Shown: piece by piece, positions 50,754 through 58,732 of the stretch
How positions within the stretch are numbered: position 1 is the first letter of the stretch
Layout: the number at the start of each line of letters is the position of its first letter
DNA from: a virus
IMG/VR virus record: IMGVR_UViG_3300035182_000826
Location: 97,453-161,452 of that record
Length of the DNA stretch: 64,000 bases
Strand: one strand, 5' to 3'
Program-made: the position numbers and the translations under genes
The notes under the pieces: generated by a model
What the model was told of the DNA's origin: nothing
Databases searched by the model: none
What the model saw: only the letters and a program-made list of their open reading frames with translations

Positions 50754-51196
50754 GTGGTGACGCACTGTTCAGCTTCCTTGCAAAGCTGAACGCCGGTGAT
50801 CTTGGCGCATATGAAAGCTTATCTGAGACAGATAAGAAGGCGATGCACCCATTAGTGATCATGCGTTGGATGAGTGGAACGCAAGATCCATTGCAAATCC
50901 TGAAGTTGAACACGCGTGTTAACCCTTTTGTGTTCAATCAGTCATTCAGCAAAGAGGTGCTGTTCAAACTGATTGCCTCTTGTGGTACTGGTCGAAAACG
51001 AGTTCAGTGGATTAAGGGACCAACCAACAAGCACCAAAATCTGGCCACAACTGTTCTGGCAGAAACTTACGGTTGCTCACCACGCGAAGCAGTTGAGTAT
51101 CTTCAATTTCTGGCAGATAGTGACTTGATGGACATGGCAGCTGAACTTGGATGGTCAAAGGAAGAGCTGAAGAAGCTCAGCCAGGAACTGAAGTGA
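50750..51196 (+). CDS. 62: clamp loader small subunit (gp62-like)
   Basis: 148 aa. LSETDKKAMHPLVIMRWMSG and the following ILKLNTRVNPF...F pattern resemble gp62 of T4-like phages (T4: 187 aa). In T4, gp62 is directly downstream of gp44. It holds the gp44 ring in the loader pentamer. Confidence 0.7.
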   Translation: MSGDALFSFLAKLNAGDLGAYESLSETDKKAMHPLVIMRWMSGTQDPLQILKLNTRVNPFVFNQSFSKEVLFKLIASCGTGRKRVQWIKGPTNKHQNLATTVLAETYGCSPREAVEYLQFLADSDLMDMAAELGWSKEELKKLSQELK

Positions 51197-51205
51197 TGCT
51201 TTACC

Positions 51206-51940
51206 ATGAATAGAGATGATCTGAAAAACGCAGCGAAAGATAGACGTACCGACGCGGCGATCGTCCAAGAGCGAAAGATCATCTGGCGATGCGAGTATTG
51301 TACTCGTGATTTCATGACAGAAAATGGGTTCATGAAGCATAAGTGCAAGGGACGAGAGCGTCTTGATGCGCTGAAGTCTGTTCAGGGATTTGCCGCCTAC
51401 GGGTGGTATGAAGAATGGATGAAACGCCAACGCCGCTCAGTGCCTTCCAGAGAGGTCTTTGCTTCTTCGCGGCAGTTCCTTGCATTCATGAACTTTGTTG
51501 ACTGGGTGAAGCGTGTCGCGATACCGCACCCAGAAATGTTCATTCAGCTCATGATCGACACTGGAACACCACCTGTCTTGTGGTGTCGAAACACAACCTA
51601 CGAGGCTTACCTTGAGTGGTATGACAAAGCGTACCCGCCAGAGGAGCAGTTCGTTTCATCCTGCGTATTTCTGAAGGGGCTGATCAAGGAAGCTAGCACT
51701 GAAAACATCTATCAAGAGCTTGGCGCGTCATTCATTGTGAACGCCGTAAAGAAACGAAAGCTGTCACCTTGGCTGTTGACGCTTTCACCAAAGTTCCTGA
51801 GTTGGGTCAGAACTCTAGACGAAAGCGAAAGACAGGCAATTGCTGAGGTCGTGAACTTCAGAGCCTTTGCGAACAAAATTTCTGAGCGGCCAGATCTCGC
51901 AGCCGCATTCAAACATGTCTGTGGAACTGAGAACTTTTAG
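51206..51940 (+). CDS. C2H2 zinc-finger protein of the replication operon
   Basis: 244 aa. WRCEYCTRDFMTENGFMKHK gives a C2H2/C2HC finger at about residues 27-50. The rest is helical and aromatic-rich. It could be a DNA-binding accessory factor such as a helicase loader, but no specific match is seen. Confidence 0.55.
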   Translation: MNRDDLKNAAKDRRTDAAIVQERKIIWRCEYCTRDFMTENGFMKHKCKGRERLDALKSVQGFAAYGWYEEWMKRQRRSVPSREVFASSRQFLAFMNFVDWVKRVAIPHPEMFIQLMIDTGTPPVLWCRNTTYEAYLEWYDKAYPPEEQFVSSCVFLKGLIKEASTENIYQELGASFIVNAVKKRKLSPWLLTLSPKFLSWVRTLDESERQAIAEVVNFRAFANKISERPDLAAAFKHVCGTENF

Positions 51941-51951
51941 AGAGGTAAATT

Positions 51952-52248
51952 ATGCGATGCAAAACTGGTGATCTTGCAATGATTACAGGAGACAAATTGT
52001 TTCCAGAGAACAACGGGAGACTTGTTAACATCAAGGGTCCCGCCACTGCTGAGGCTTATGAAGACCCATTGCCGGGTGAATGGGACTGCGAACCACTACA
52101 GCCGGTTTATGGAATGCTAGATGGTGCTGTCTTCCTAGACATGGAAGACACTGCCTTTGAAGACCATGAGCTAACGCCAATCAGATATCGAGAAGGTGAT
52201 GATGAGACGCTAAGCTGGGCAAAGAGACCTGACCATGTCACTGGGTGA
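51952..52248 (+). CDS. small hypothetical protein
   Basis: 98 aa, acidic. TGDLAMITGDKLFPENNGRL looks like a small beta-barrel of phage hypothetical proteins. It overlaps the next gene by 14 bp. Confidence 0.6.
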   Translation: MRCKTGDLAMITGDKLFPENNGRLVNIKGPATAEAYEDPLPGEWDCEPLQPVYGMLDGAVFLDMEDTAFEDHELTPIRYREGDDETLSWAKRPDHVTG

Positions 52249-52813
52249 TATTGACATTGATACAGCGCCGTCGTTTTCGCCAAGCCAGTACTTCAGGTGG
52301 ACACAGGCGTCGCTGGTGAAAGATGGAGAATTGACACCACACCCATGTGGTGTCTATCCACAGTCAATTCCAGTCGATGAGCTCACGGGCCTAGCCGCAA
52401 TTCCATACACTGAAGCTGAAGAGCTTGGGTATATGAAAATTGACTTCCTGCACTTAGGGGTGTATCAACACTTCACTTCAAAGGCAGAAATTCGTGAGCT
52501 GTTGAAAAAAGAACCAGATTGGTCTCTATTGGCGTTGAATTCAACTTACCCAAAGCTGTTCCAACTAGCAAAGCATGCTGAGCTGGTTTCAACACTGCTG
52601 CCGCAATCAGTCCAGGAGCTGGCTGATGCGTTGGCATTGATTAGACCTGGCAAAAAACACCTAGTTCAGCTTTATCAGAAGAACAAAGCAGCTGCTAGAA
52701 AAGTGCTTTGGATGAAAGATGAGAGCGGGTACTCTTTCAAAAAGGCTCACGCGTTCTCATATGCCATGGTTCTAGTTCTTCAGCTTCATCTAATTTCACA
52801 AGGAAGACTGTAA
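52235..52813 (+). CDS. C-half of a split, miniature family C (DnaE-like) DNA polymerase
   Basis: 192 aa. It begins with MSLGDIDIDT, equivalent to the DnaE catalytic PDFDVDF (Asp5/7/9 region). TPHPCGVYPQSI (HaaGvviap), ELGYMKIDFLHLG (GLVKFDFLGL, third catalytic Asp), LFQLAKHAELV, LALIRPG (VALyRPGP) and GYSFKKAHAFSYAM (YGFNKSHaaaYAl) follow in DnaE order. About 90 residues of fingers between the first two blocks are missing, and no C-terminal HhH, OB or tau-binding part is present. It continues exactly where the protein encoded at 47205-47765 stops. Confidence 0.65.
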   Translation: MSLGDIDIDTAPSFSPSQYFRWTQASLVKDGELTPHPCGVYPQSIPVDELTGLAAIPYTEAEELGYMKIDFLHLGVYQHFTSKAEIRELLKKEPDWSLLALNSTYPKLFQLAKHAELVSTLLPQSVQELADALALIRPGKKHLVQLYQKNKAAARKVLWMKDESGYSFKKAHAFSYAMVLVLQLHLISQGRL

Positions 52814-53808
52814 TGTCACTGAAACACACGCCCCTTGCCACATTCGTTTATGGCTCCCATTTGTACGGGACAAATTCAGCAACATCAGATTATGACTACA
52901 AAACGATGTACTTGCCGTGCATCGATGATCTGTTGCTTGGTCATAAGATGAAGACGTACAAGGTGCGGCATGACGCAAATCACCAACCTATTCCTGATGA
53001 TGCGCCAATGCCGGCAGGCGGCACTGAGATTGAAAACATTCCAGTTCACAACTTTGTTGACCACTGGCTGTCTGGCCAGGCGTATGCCGTTGAGCTAGTG
53101 TTCTCGCGCAATTTCTCGCAGAACTACACCGATCATGGAAGTCAAGAGTTCAAGGCCCTGTTGGACTTTATGCTCAAGAACCCACATCGCAATGTGTACG
53201 GTATGCTTGGGTTTGCACAGAAACAGGTGATCGATTATGTCAGACGCGGTGAGCGTAAAGTAGCAGCTGAAAAGCTTGTACAAGCCATCAAACGCTGGCG
53301 CGCCATCAGCCCTGAAAAGCTACGTCTTGACACTGTTGTTAACGACGAGCGCATCATTGTTCACTTGGCAGCAGAGCTTGATCTTGAAACAGGGTTCACT
53401 CAGAACAACAATCGCACGTTCTTAACGCTGAAGCTGAACGGGCGAGAGTATCTTGAGACAACGACGCTCGAGCATCTCGAGAATGCTGTTCAAAAGCTGA
53501 TCGACGTCTATGGTGAGCGATCCGCAAAAGCAGCTGAGGAACAGGTTGATTGGAAGTCGCTGATGCACTCGAAGCGCGTCTTTGAGCAGGTCAAGGAGTA
53601 TCTGAGAACCGGCACCATGACGTTTCCCCGGCCAAATGTTGAAGAGCTGCTCAAGATCAAGCAGGGTCTTAGGCCTCTTGAAGACGTCAAGGCTGAATTG
53701 CTTGCGCTTGACAATGAAGTGCTGGCGCTTTGTGAAGCATCAACATTGCCTGACCCGAGGACGCTTCGCGAAAAGGCCAACGAGATGCTTCTGTCCTTCT
53801 TCATCTAA
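52813..53808 (+). CDS. RlaP-type nucleotidyltransferase (Pol beta superfamily)
   Basis: 331 aa. FVYGSHLYGTNSATSDYDYK (residues 11-30) is the GS...DxD active site of the minimal nucleotidyltransferase family PF10127, whose cellular members (RlaP) accompany RNA ligases. A helical C-terminal half follows. It overlaps the DnaE-like gene by 1 bp. It may add nucleotides to RNA ends before ligation, or tag another target. Confidence 0.75.
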   Translation: MSLKHTPLATFVYGSHLYGTNSATSDYDYKTMYLPCIDDLLLGHKMKTYKVRHDANHQPIPDDAPMPAGGTEIENIPVHNFVDHWLSGQAYAVELVFSRNFSQNYTDHGSQEFKALLDFMLKNPHRNVYGMLGFAQKQVIDYVRRGERKVAAEKLVQAIKRWRAISPEKLRLDTVVNDERIIVHLAAELDLETGFTQNNNRTFLTLKLNGREYLETTTLEHLENAVQKLIDVYGERSAKAAEEQVDWKSLMHSKRVFEQVKEYLRTGTMTFPRPNVEELLKIKQGLRPLEDVKAELLALDNEVLALCEASTLPDPRTLREKANEMLLSFFI

Positions 53809-53811
53809 AAA

Positions 53812-53850
53812 TTGTAACAGTCTTTCCGTGTTTGTCGTTCTGTGTATAAT
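53812..53850 (+). promoter_or_regulatory. half-site TTGTAACAG plus TATAAT -10 box
   Basis: Only the left half of the TGTAAC/GTTACA operator is present. TATAAT at 53845-53850 is 6 bp before an ATG, so the transcript is leaderless. Confidence 0.5.
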
Positions 53851-53856
53851 CTCATC

Positions 53857-53964
53857 ATGACAAGCAAGAGCAAGACTGAACAATCGCGTGGGCAGTACGG
53901 CCGTCAACGTCGTGCTCCCACACCCCCGAAGGACAAGCGGCAATCGGCGCCGATGAAAGGTTAA
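53857..53964 (+). CDS. 35-residue basic protein, leaderless
   Basis: MTSKSKTEQSRGQYGRQRRA then PTPPKDKRQSAPMKG. Highly basic, Pro/Gln-rich; perhaps nucleic-acid binding. The perfect -10 box just upstream supports expression. Confidence 0.5.
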   Translation: MTSKSKTEQSRGQYGRQRRAPTPPKDKRQSAPMKG

Positions 53965-53966
53965 GC

Positions 53967-54263
53967 ATGAATACTGTTACTGTTGTTGATGGTATGGAAT
54001 ATGTCATTCCACGGCCAAACCTGAAGACGAAGATCATCTTCTTCTACCAAGTGATTCGCTGCTTTATGAAGTACACCTTCGGAAAGACAAGCGAGTGCTT
54101 CACTGGTGCACCAAGCTGGGTGGTTGCCATCGTGGTTGACATCACACCGATGATCATGGAAGATGAGACCTATGATGAGCACTTCCAAAAGTCATGGACA
54201 CACTTCTGCCAAGGCGCCCGCATCGAACTTCGGTACCGTCAACGGAGGAATCATCATGCTTGA
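53967..54263 (+). CDS. hypothetical protein
   Basis: 98 aa with a hydrophobic/aromatic middle (TKIIFFYQVIRCFMKYTFGK, SWVVAIVVDITPMIM). Not recognised. Ends overlapping the next ORF by 8 bp. Confidence 0.55.
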   Translation: MNTVTVVDGMEYVIPRPNLKTKIIFFYQVIRCFMKYTFGKTSECFTGAPSWVVAIVVDITPMIMEDETYDEHFQKSWTHFCQGARIELRYRQRRNHHA

Positions 54264-54447
54264 GTCTGATAAAAAGTGCGAGCTCTGCGAGAAGAAGGAC
54301 AACATCCTTGTCGACGGCCGAACCCGTTTCGGGTATTGGGCCTGGATGTGCAGGGGTTGTCACTCTCGCGTTGGCGTCGGTCTCGGAACTGGCTGTGGTC
54401 AGAAGTATAAGAACGAACATGGAACTTGGAAGAAGATCGAAGGCTAA
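54256..54447 (+). CDS. small zinc-ribbon protein
   Basis: 63 aa. CELCEKKDNI...MCRGCHSRV has two CxxC pairs. GGAGG before ATG 54256. Function unknown. Confidence 0.6.
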   Translation: MLESDKKCELCEKKDNILVDGRTRFGYWAWMCRGCHSRVGVGLGTGCGQKYKNEHGTWKKIEG

Positions 54448-54466
54448 TCTCTTCCATGAAATTGAA

Positions 54467-54487
54467 GGGGGCCAATGGCCCCTTTTT
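54467..54487. terminator. terminator between convergent genes
   Basis: GGGGCC / GGCCCC, AAT loop, TTTTT. Confidence 0.9.
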
Positions 54488-54924
54488 CATTTGAACTGAA
54501 TCACCACACCGCGTGGCTTGATTTCTACACAGCTTTGGATTACTGGTGCTCGACGCCTTCTTACCCTGATTGGTTCAAAGCTGTATTGGAACGCGTTTCC
54601 AACTAATCTGGTCACTGCCCCAACATTGAATGTCTTGTAGATCCGCTTTGTGATCCCGGATAAACCACGCTTACTGAACTCAAACGATATAGGATACAAA
54701 CAGCCTTGGTCACGCCACTCCAATGCAATGTCCATGAAGATTTTCAGGTCAATTCCCTCCTGTTGAGCTTCATCTAGGACGTAAGCGGTAACAGCCTCGT
54801 CTGTTATGTTGTCCACAATCACGAGGTACTTTTCTTTGGCGTGCTCAAGAACACAAAGCAAATGAAGATTGCCTTCATCTGAAATTTGCTCAATGATCAG
54901 TGTTGGTATTTTTCGTTTGGCCAT
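54487..54924 (-). CDS. hypothetical protein
   Basis: 145 aa, alpha/beta (KYLVIVDNITDEAVTAYVLD), basic C-terminus with RVRRRRAPV. Not recognised; no late box on its strand. Confidence 0.6.
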   Translation of the reverse strand: MAKRKIPTLIIEQISDEGNLHLLCVLEHAKEKYLVIVDNITDEAVTAYVLDEAQQEGIDLKIFMDIALEWRDQGCLYPISFEFSKRGLSGITKRIYKTFNVGAVTRLVGNAFQYSFEPIRVRRRRAPVIQSCVEIKPRGVVIQFK

Positions 54925-54949
54925 AGTTTACAAGTTTCAGGTATTTAAG

Positions 54950-55261
54950 ATGACCGGCAGCACAAATCAAGACCCAGACTTCCTGAACATCCTTCCGGCT
55001 TTCGGTGATGAAACGGGTCCAACGCCAACTCGCTTCGGTCTGAAAGTGACTGGCGCTACATTTGATCTGAATGACGCGCTGGCAATTTTGAAGCTAAAGC
55101 GAGTCAGACGAGTAGCGCTGCACGTGGACACGGCGTTCATGATGATGGACGTGAATCTGGCGAAGATGTTGCAGGATCCAAAAAAGATCCCATTGCTTGT
55201 TGTGCTGGCATCAAAGGTGCTGAAGGCAGCTGATGAAGCTGGATACAAGCCGACTGTGTGA
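54950..55261 (+). CDS. hypothetical protein
   Basis: 103 aa. ILKLKRVRRVALHVDTAFMM and a helical C-terminus. The stop overlaps the next ATG. Not recognised. Confidence 0.55.
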   Translation: MTGSTNQDPDFLNILPAFGDETGPTPTRFGLKVTGATFDLNDALAILKLKRVRRVALHVDTAFMMMDVNLAKMLQDPKKIPLLVVLASKVLKAADEAGYKPTV

Positions 55262-55722
55262 TGACGCAATTCGACAAATTACCGCAAGTTCTTAAGGAAG
55301 GCATCACAAAGCGATGCCTTACGAGGATAGAGCGCCAGCGGCTTGGGTTTCCGGGTGCGACAGTGCTAATTGTTGGTGATCGCCCAGCACCATCAGCGCC
55401 TGACACTCCGACATTTCACTACACCCCATTTGCAACGATCAAGCACTCGTCGTTGTTCATCAATCTAGAGTTGGAAAACGCTGGAATTGATGAGCGTAAG
55501 TTGGCATGGGTGAATGCCGCTTCTTTCCATGATGAGAGAACCTCGAGTGCGGTTCTTGATCATGACTGGAAGCTCATCGTTGCACTTGGTGATGCAGCTC
55601 AGCGTTGGGTGAACACTGGCGGCAAAACATGCGTCAAGATCACGCATCCAGCCTATCACAAGCGATTCAAAAGCCGGGAAGTGTACCCGCTTGTGAGCAT
55701 TTTGAAAGAATGTAACGGTTAA
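55261..55722 (+). CDS. uracil-DNA glycosylase-superfamily-like protein
   Basis: 153 aa. VLIVGDRPAPSAP, SLFINLELENAGIDERKLAW with VNA, LIVALGDAAQRWVN and ITHPAYHKRF follow the order of the UDG-like fold (G-x-x-P water-activating loop, N, ALG, HP-x...RF). The catalytic loop is atypical, so function is uncertain. Confidence 0.45.
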   Translation: MTQFDKLPQVLKEGITKRCLTRIERQRLGFPGATVLIVGDRPAPSAPDTPTFHYTPFATIKHSSLFINLELENAGIDERKLAWVNAASFHDERTSSAVLDHDWKLIVALGDAAQRWVNTGGKTCVKITHPAYHKRFKSREVYPLVSILKECNG

Positions 55723-55759
55723 GAACTGGTTACATTTGAACCCCGGATTGTGCTATAAT
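55709..55759 (+). promoter_or_regulatory. TGTAAC/GTTACA operator with -10 box
   Basis: AATGTAAC (55709-55716) and GTTACATT (55729-55736); TATAAT at 55754-55759 preceded by TGTGC. Spacing from GTTACA to -10 is 19 bp, one helical turn less than at other copies. Confidence 0.66.
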
Positions 55760-55786
55760 GCAACCATCAATTGAAGAGAGGGTGCA

Positions 55787-56389
55787 ATGAGAACACAACT
55801 CCGTGGGCACTGTCAGGCATGCGGCCGCCTTCAAGCAGTTCGCTCTGGCCAGGTCGCCTTGCATGGATATGAGGTGCAAGACGGGTTCTTCAACGGAACC
55901 TGCGCCGGTTCTCGACATGCCCCAGTTGAAGTCGAAAAGACGTTCACTGAAACCGTCATCAAGGGGTGTCTTGAACAGGCAGCGCAAAAAGATGAGGTGT
56001 ACAAGCAGATCGAAACCGGTGAACGAAACCCGGTTTCTGGCAGGAACTTGCGTTGCCAAATGGTGTCTTGGGACGAGCTCTCGCCGGCCGAGCAGACCCA
56101 CGCAAGAACTGCCACCTTGTACAAGTTGAAGCAGGCCGCGAAGTTCTTCAATGATCACGCGAAGTTCCTGACGGAGCTGATCGCTGAGTGTCATGAAAAA
56201 GAGCTCACCACTGTCAGCGTTCAAGCACCGCCGCCCGAGATCTTCAATGGTGAAAAGCGGCTGAATGCCAAAGGGAAAGTCCTTGTGGTGACCGGAACAA
56301 GTAGTGGGAAGGTGTCCTGGAAAGACGAACGCGGCTTCATTGGATCATGCTCCACGCGGATGTGGCGCACCTTCGCTATCATGGAATGA
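55787..56389 (+). CDS. early zinc-knuckle protein
   Basis: 200 aa. N-terminal CQACGRLQAV and NGTCAGSRHAPVEVEKT look like a zinc-binding fold; then helices and a beta-rich C-terminus. AGAGAGGG before the ATG. Similar small proteins occur widely in phages without known function. Confidence 0.6.
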   Translation: MRTQLRGHCQACGRLQAVRSGQVALHGYEVQDGFFNGTCAGSRHAPVEVEKTFTETVIKGCLEQAAQKDEVYKQIETGERNPVSGRNLRCQMVSWDELSPAEQTHARTATLYKLKQAAKFFNDHAKFLTELIAECHEKELTTVSVQAPPPEIFNGEKRLNAKGKVLVVTGTSSGKVSWKDERGFIGSCSTRMWRTFAIME

Positions 56390-56574
56390 TGATGCTGTTC
56401 ATTATGCCCTTCATCCTGTTCGAGGCATTGAACTTCATTGTCTTGACTATTGGCATCGTCTTCATTTTCTTCAGTGCCTTGGTGATCATCGCGGTAGTGG
56501 CGTCAAGCTTGATGTTTCTGGCCGTCGCCTATGGAACGATCAGGAACTGGCTCAAAAGGAGAAAGTCATGGTGA
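56386..56574 (+). CDS. small membrane protein
   Basis: 62 aa, two transmembrane spans (FIMPFILFEALNFIVLTIGI, ALVIIAVVASSLMFLAVAYG) and a basic C-terminus. ATGA overlap with the previous gene. Confidence 0.6.
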   Translation: MMMLFIMPFILFEALNFIVLTIGIVFIFFSALVIIAVVASSLMFLAVAYGTIRNWLKRRKSW

Positions 56575-56822
56575 AAATGATCTACACGGGCGCCATCATG
56601 AGCATGGTGTTTGCCTTTACCAAGCGATATGAGGCACATCAAGACTGGCTCTTGATTGGTGGATTTGTCGGCTTGGTTCTTGGGCTGGTGGCGCAAATGC
56701 TCTCTGAACGCGAAGGGCAGATCGCGCTGGTAGGTCTCCTGATCATGAACTTCACCAAGGTCGTGATTTTTCTGATCGCCGCGGGGCTTGCTGCCTGGCA
56801 AGTGTTCTTTGTCTGGCATTGA
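56568..56822 (+). CDS. small membrane protein
   Basis: 84 aa, with spans LLIGGFVGLVLGLVAQML and FTKVVIFLIAAGLAAWQVFF. Overlaps the preceding membrane protein by 7 bp. The pair may act at the inner membrane, for example in superinfection exclusion; this is inference. Confidence 0.6.
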   Translation: MVKMIYTGAIMSMVFAFTKRYEAHQDWLLIGGFVGLVLGLVAQMLSEREGQIALVGLLIMNFTKVVIFLIAAGLAAWQVFFVWH

Positions 56823-56857
56823 GCCCGAATTTCCCCCGACGCTGACCATTACGAGGA

Positions 56858-56863
56858 TACAAT
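56858..56863 (+). promoter_or_regulatory. TACAAT -10 box before DNA ligase
   Basis: TACAAT 19 bp before the ligase ATG, followed by TTTGGGGA as ribosome site. Confidence 0.45.
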
Positions 56864-56882
56864 TTTCCTTTTGGGGAATTCA

Positions 56883-58250
56883 ATGAGCAAACTGACGTCT
56901 TTCGTTCAAGCAATCAAGACCTGTGAGTCCTTCACCGGCGCCGGCAAAAAGAAGGTCATTCAAGAGGCGTTGGCCAGTCTCGATGAAGTCGGTCGCAAGT
57001 TGGTGTTCTACGCAATGAATGCGTATTACACGTATGGTGTCAAGAAGTTCGAGCGCCCGTCGCTCTACTCTCAAGAGGATGGCGATCCTGATCTGATCTT
57101 CACTGTGCTCGATGAGCTCAGAAGCCGTGAAGCAACTGGAAACATCGCCAGGATGAACGTGACACTCCTGCTGTCAGCGTTCACGGCTGAGACCGCGTCC
57201 TACATCGAGCGTGTGATAGAGAAGGACCTCAAGGCTGGCTTCTCGATCGACACCTTCAACAAAGTCTGGCCGTCCGAGCCCATTCCAGATTTCAAGGTTA
57301 TGCTCGCAGACAAGTGCGAGACTGAGGAGCAGTATGAAGAGCTGCTGCAATCGCCGGTTCTTGGTGATTGGAAATATGACGGCGAGCGGAACATCACGCT
57401 GGTGCCGTCGCCTGACAAGATCAGCCACATCAGCCGATCTGGTCTTGAGGCGTTCCACTTGGACGGTCTGTTCGACGAAGAGCTCCGTGACATCTACATG
57501 TACACGAAGGAACATTGGGGTTGGGATGGATTCGTCCTCGACTCTGAGCGGTTCGCCAGAGACTGGAATGACACAGTGAACGCAAAGAAGTCTGGCAATC
57601 AGGACTCCAAGGCGCGGATGTTCTTGATGATGTTCTTCATCATGCCGTACAAGGACTGGGAGGCCCGTAGTTGCTCCATCACCATGATGGAGAATCGTGA
57701 CAACATCGCCGAGATTCTCGGCGCGCTGCAACACATTACCCGCCTCCGCATTTCCAGCACCAAGCTGCTGAAGTCCTATGCTGATGTCATTGATTACTGT
57801 GATGCGGTGACGATGCCTGGTTTTGATGGTCGCAAGAATGGGCATGAAGGGTTGATCCTCAAGCGGACTGATGCTGTGTATCGCTGGGATCGATCGCTTG
57901 ACTGGTGCAAGGTCAAGAAGTTCCACACGGCCGATGGCATCATTGTTAGCGTCAAGCCTGGGCGCGCCAAGTCCAAGTATGAGAACACTACTGGCCGGCT
58001 GAATGTCAAGGGTCGCCTGGAAAATGGTGAAGTGTTCGAATGCGGCGTTGGAAGTGGTCTCAAGGACTGGGAGCGTGATGCGATTCGCGATAACCCTGAG
58101 CAGTACCTGAATGGTGCTGTCACCGTTGAAATCAAGTACCAAGATACCTCAAAAATCAAGGGGCGTGAAACATTGTCCCTGCGGTTCCCGACTTTGCATC
58201 GTATTCGGACCCGCGATGACAAGATCATCAACCCAGCCGAAGTGGAGTAA
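56883..58250 (+). CDS. ATP-dependent DNA ligase
   Basis: Seals nicks in phage DNA. An N-terminal helical domain (about 1-150), motif I WKYDGERN near residue 163-170, HEGLILK (motif IV), and WCKVKKF (motif V), then an OB domain ending LSLRFPTLHRIR (motif VI region). 455 aa, close to T4 gp30 (487). GC-rich early codons. Confidence 0.92.
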   Translation: MSKLTSFVQAIKTCESFTGAGKKKVIQEALASLDEVGRKLVFYAMNAYYTYGVKKFERPSLYSQEDGDPDLIFTVLDELRSREATGNIARMNVTLLLSAFTAETASYIERVIEKDLKAGFSIDTFNKVWPSEPIPDFKVMLADKCETEEQYEELLQSPVLGDWKYDGERNITLVPSPDKISHISRSGLEAFHLDGLFDEELRDIYMYTKEHWGWDGFVLDSERFARDWNDTVNAKKSGNQDSKARMFLMMFFIMPYKDWEARSCSITMMENRDNIAEILGALQHITRLRISSTKLLKSYADVIDYCDAVTMPGFDGRKNGHEGLILKRTDAVYRWDRSLDWCKVKKFHTADGIIVSVKPGRAKSKYENTTGRLNVKGRLENGEVFECGVGSGLKDWERDAIRDNPEQYLNGAVTVEIKYQDTSKIKGRETLSLRFPTLHRIRTRDDKIINPAEVE

Positions 58251-58325
58251 GCAGTACCTTCTGACTGAGGTACTGGTCAACTTCCCTGAAAAGCTTCCTC
58301 ACTACTCACTGAAAGGTGAACTCAC

Positions 58326-58718
58326 ATGACCTGCATCTTCGTTGGAATGCCGACTGCAGGCTCGGTTCAGGATGGCAAGATCAAAGAGGACATTTTGCGT
58401 CTCATCGCAGACATGCACTCTGACGACGGCGTCACCGTCATCGCGCCCATGATCCAGGCCTACCAACTCCTGCCGTTCATGAACACGGACGCGTCCTACA
58501 AGGTCTGGGGCAGGCGCTGTGAAGACGTGCTGATCCGATCTGACATCGTTGCGATCATCCTGTGCGAAGGCTGGTCCGAGCCTACCACGAAAGAGTCCGA
58601 GAAGAACTACTCGACTGGTGTCAAGGCTGAAATCGCGACGGCGAAGAAGTACGGCAAGTCGATCTTCTTCGTGGATCCGGCTGTCCGGCCGATCGGCTTC
58701 CTCTTTCCGAAAGAGTGA
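58326..58718 (+). CDS. nucleoside 2-deoxyribosyltransferase-like protein
   Basis: 130 aa. CIFVGMPTAGS at the start and DVLIRSDIVAIILCEGWSEP, then GVKAEIATAKKYGKSIFFVD, match the Rossmann-like order of the NDT/DUF4406 group, including the late Glu. Such enzymes exchange bases on nucleosides. GC-rich early codons. Activity unproven. Confidence 0.55.
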   Translation: MTCIFVGMPTAGSVQDGKIKEDILRLIADMHSDDGVTVIAPMIQAYQLLPFMNTDASYKVWGRRCEDVLIRSDIVAIILCEGWSEPTTKESEKNYSTGVKAEIATAKKYGKSIFFVDPAVRPIGFLFPKE

Positions 58719-58732
58719 CCACACAGGCACAG

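Noticed and set aside
47205-52813. Split intein joining the two DnaE-like halves
   Set aside because: Neither protein end carries intein-type residues or blocks; the ends are short and the second begins two to three residues before the catalytic motif.
57174-58142. 322-codon minus-strand open frame
   Set aside because: Antisense to the DNA ligase, whose motifs are complete.
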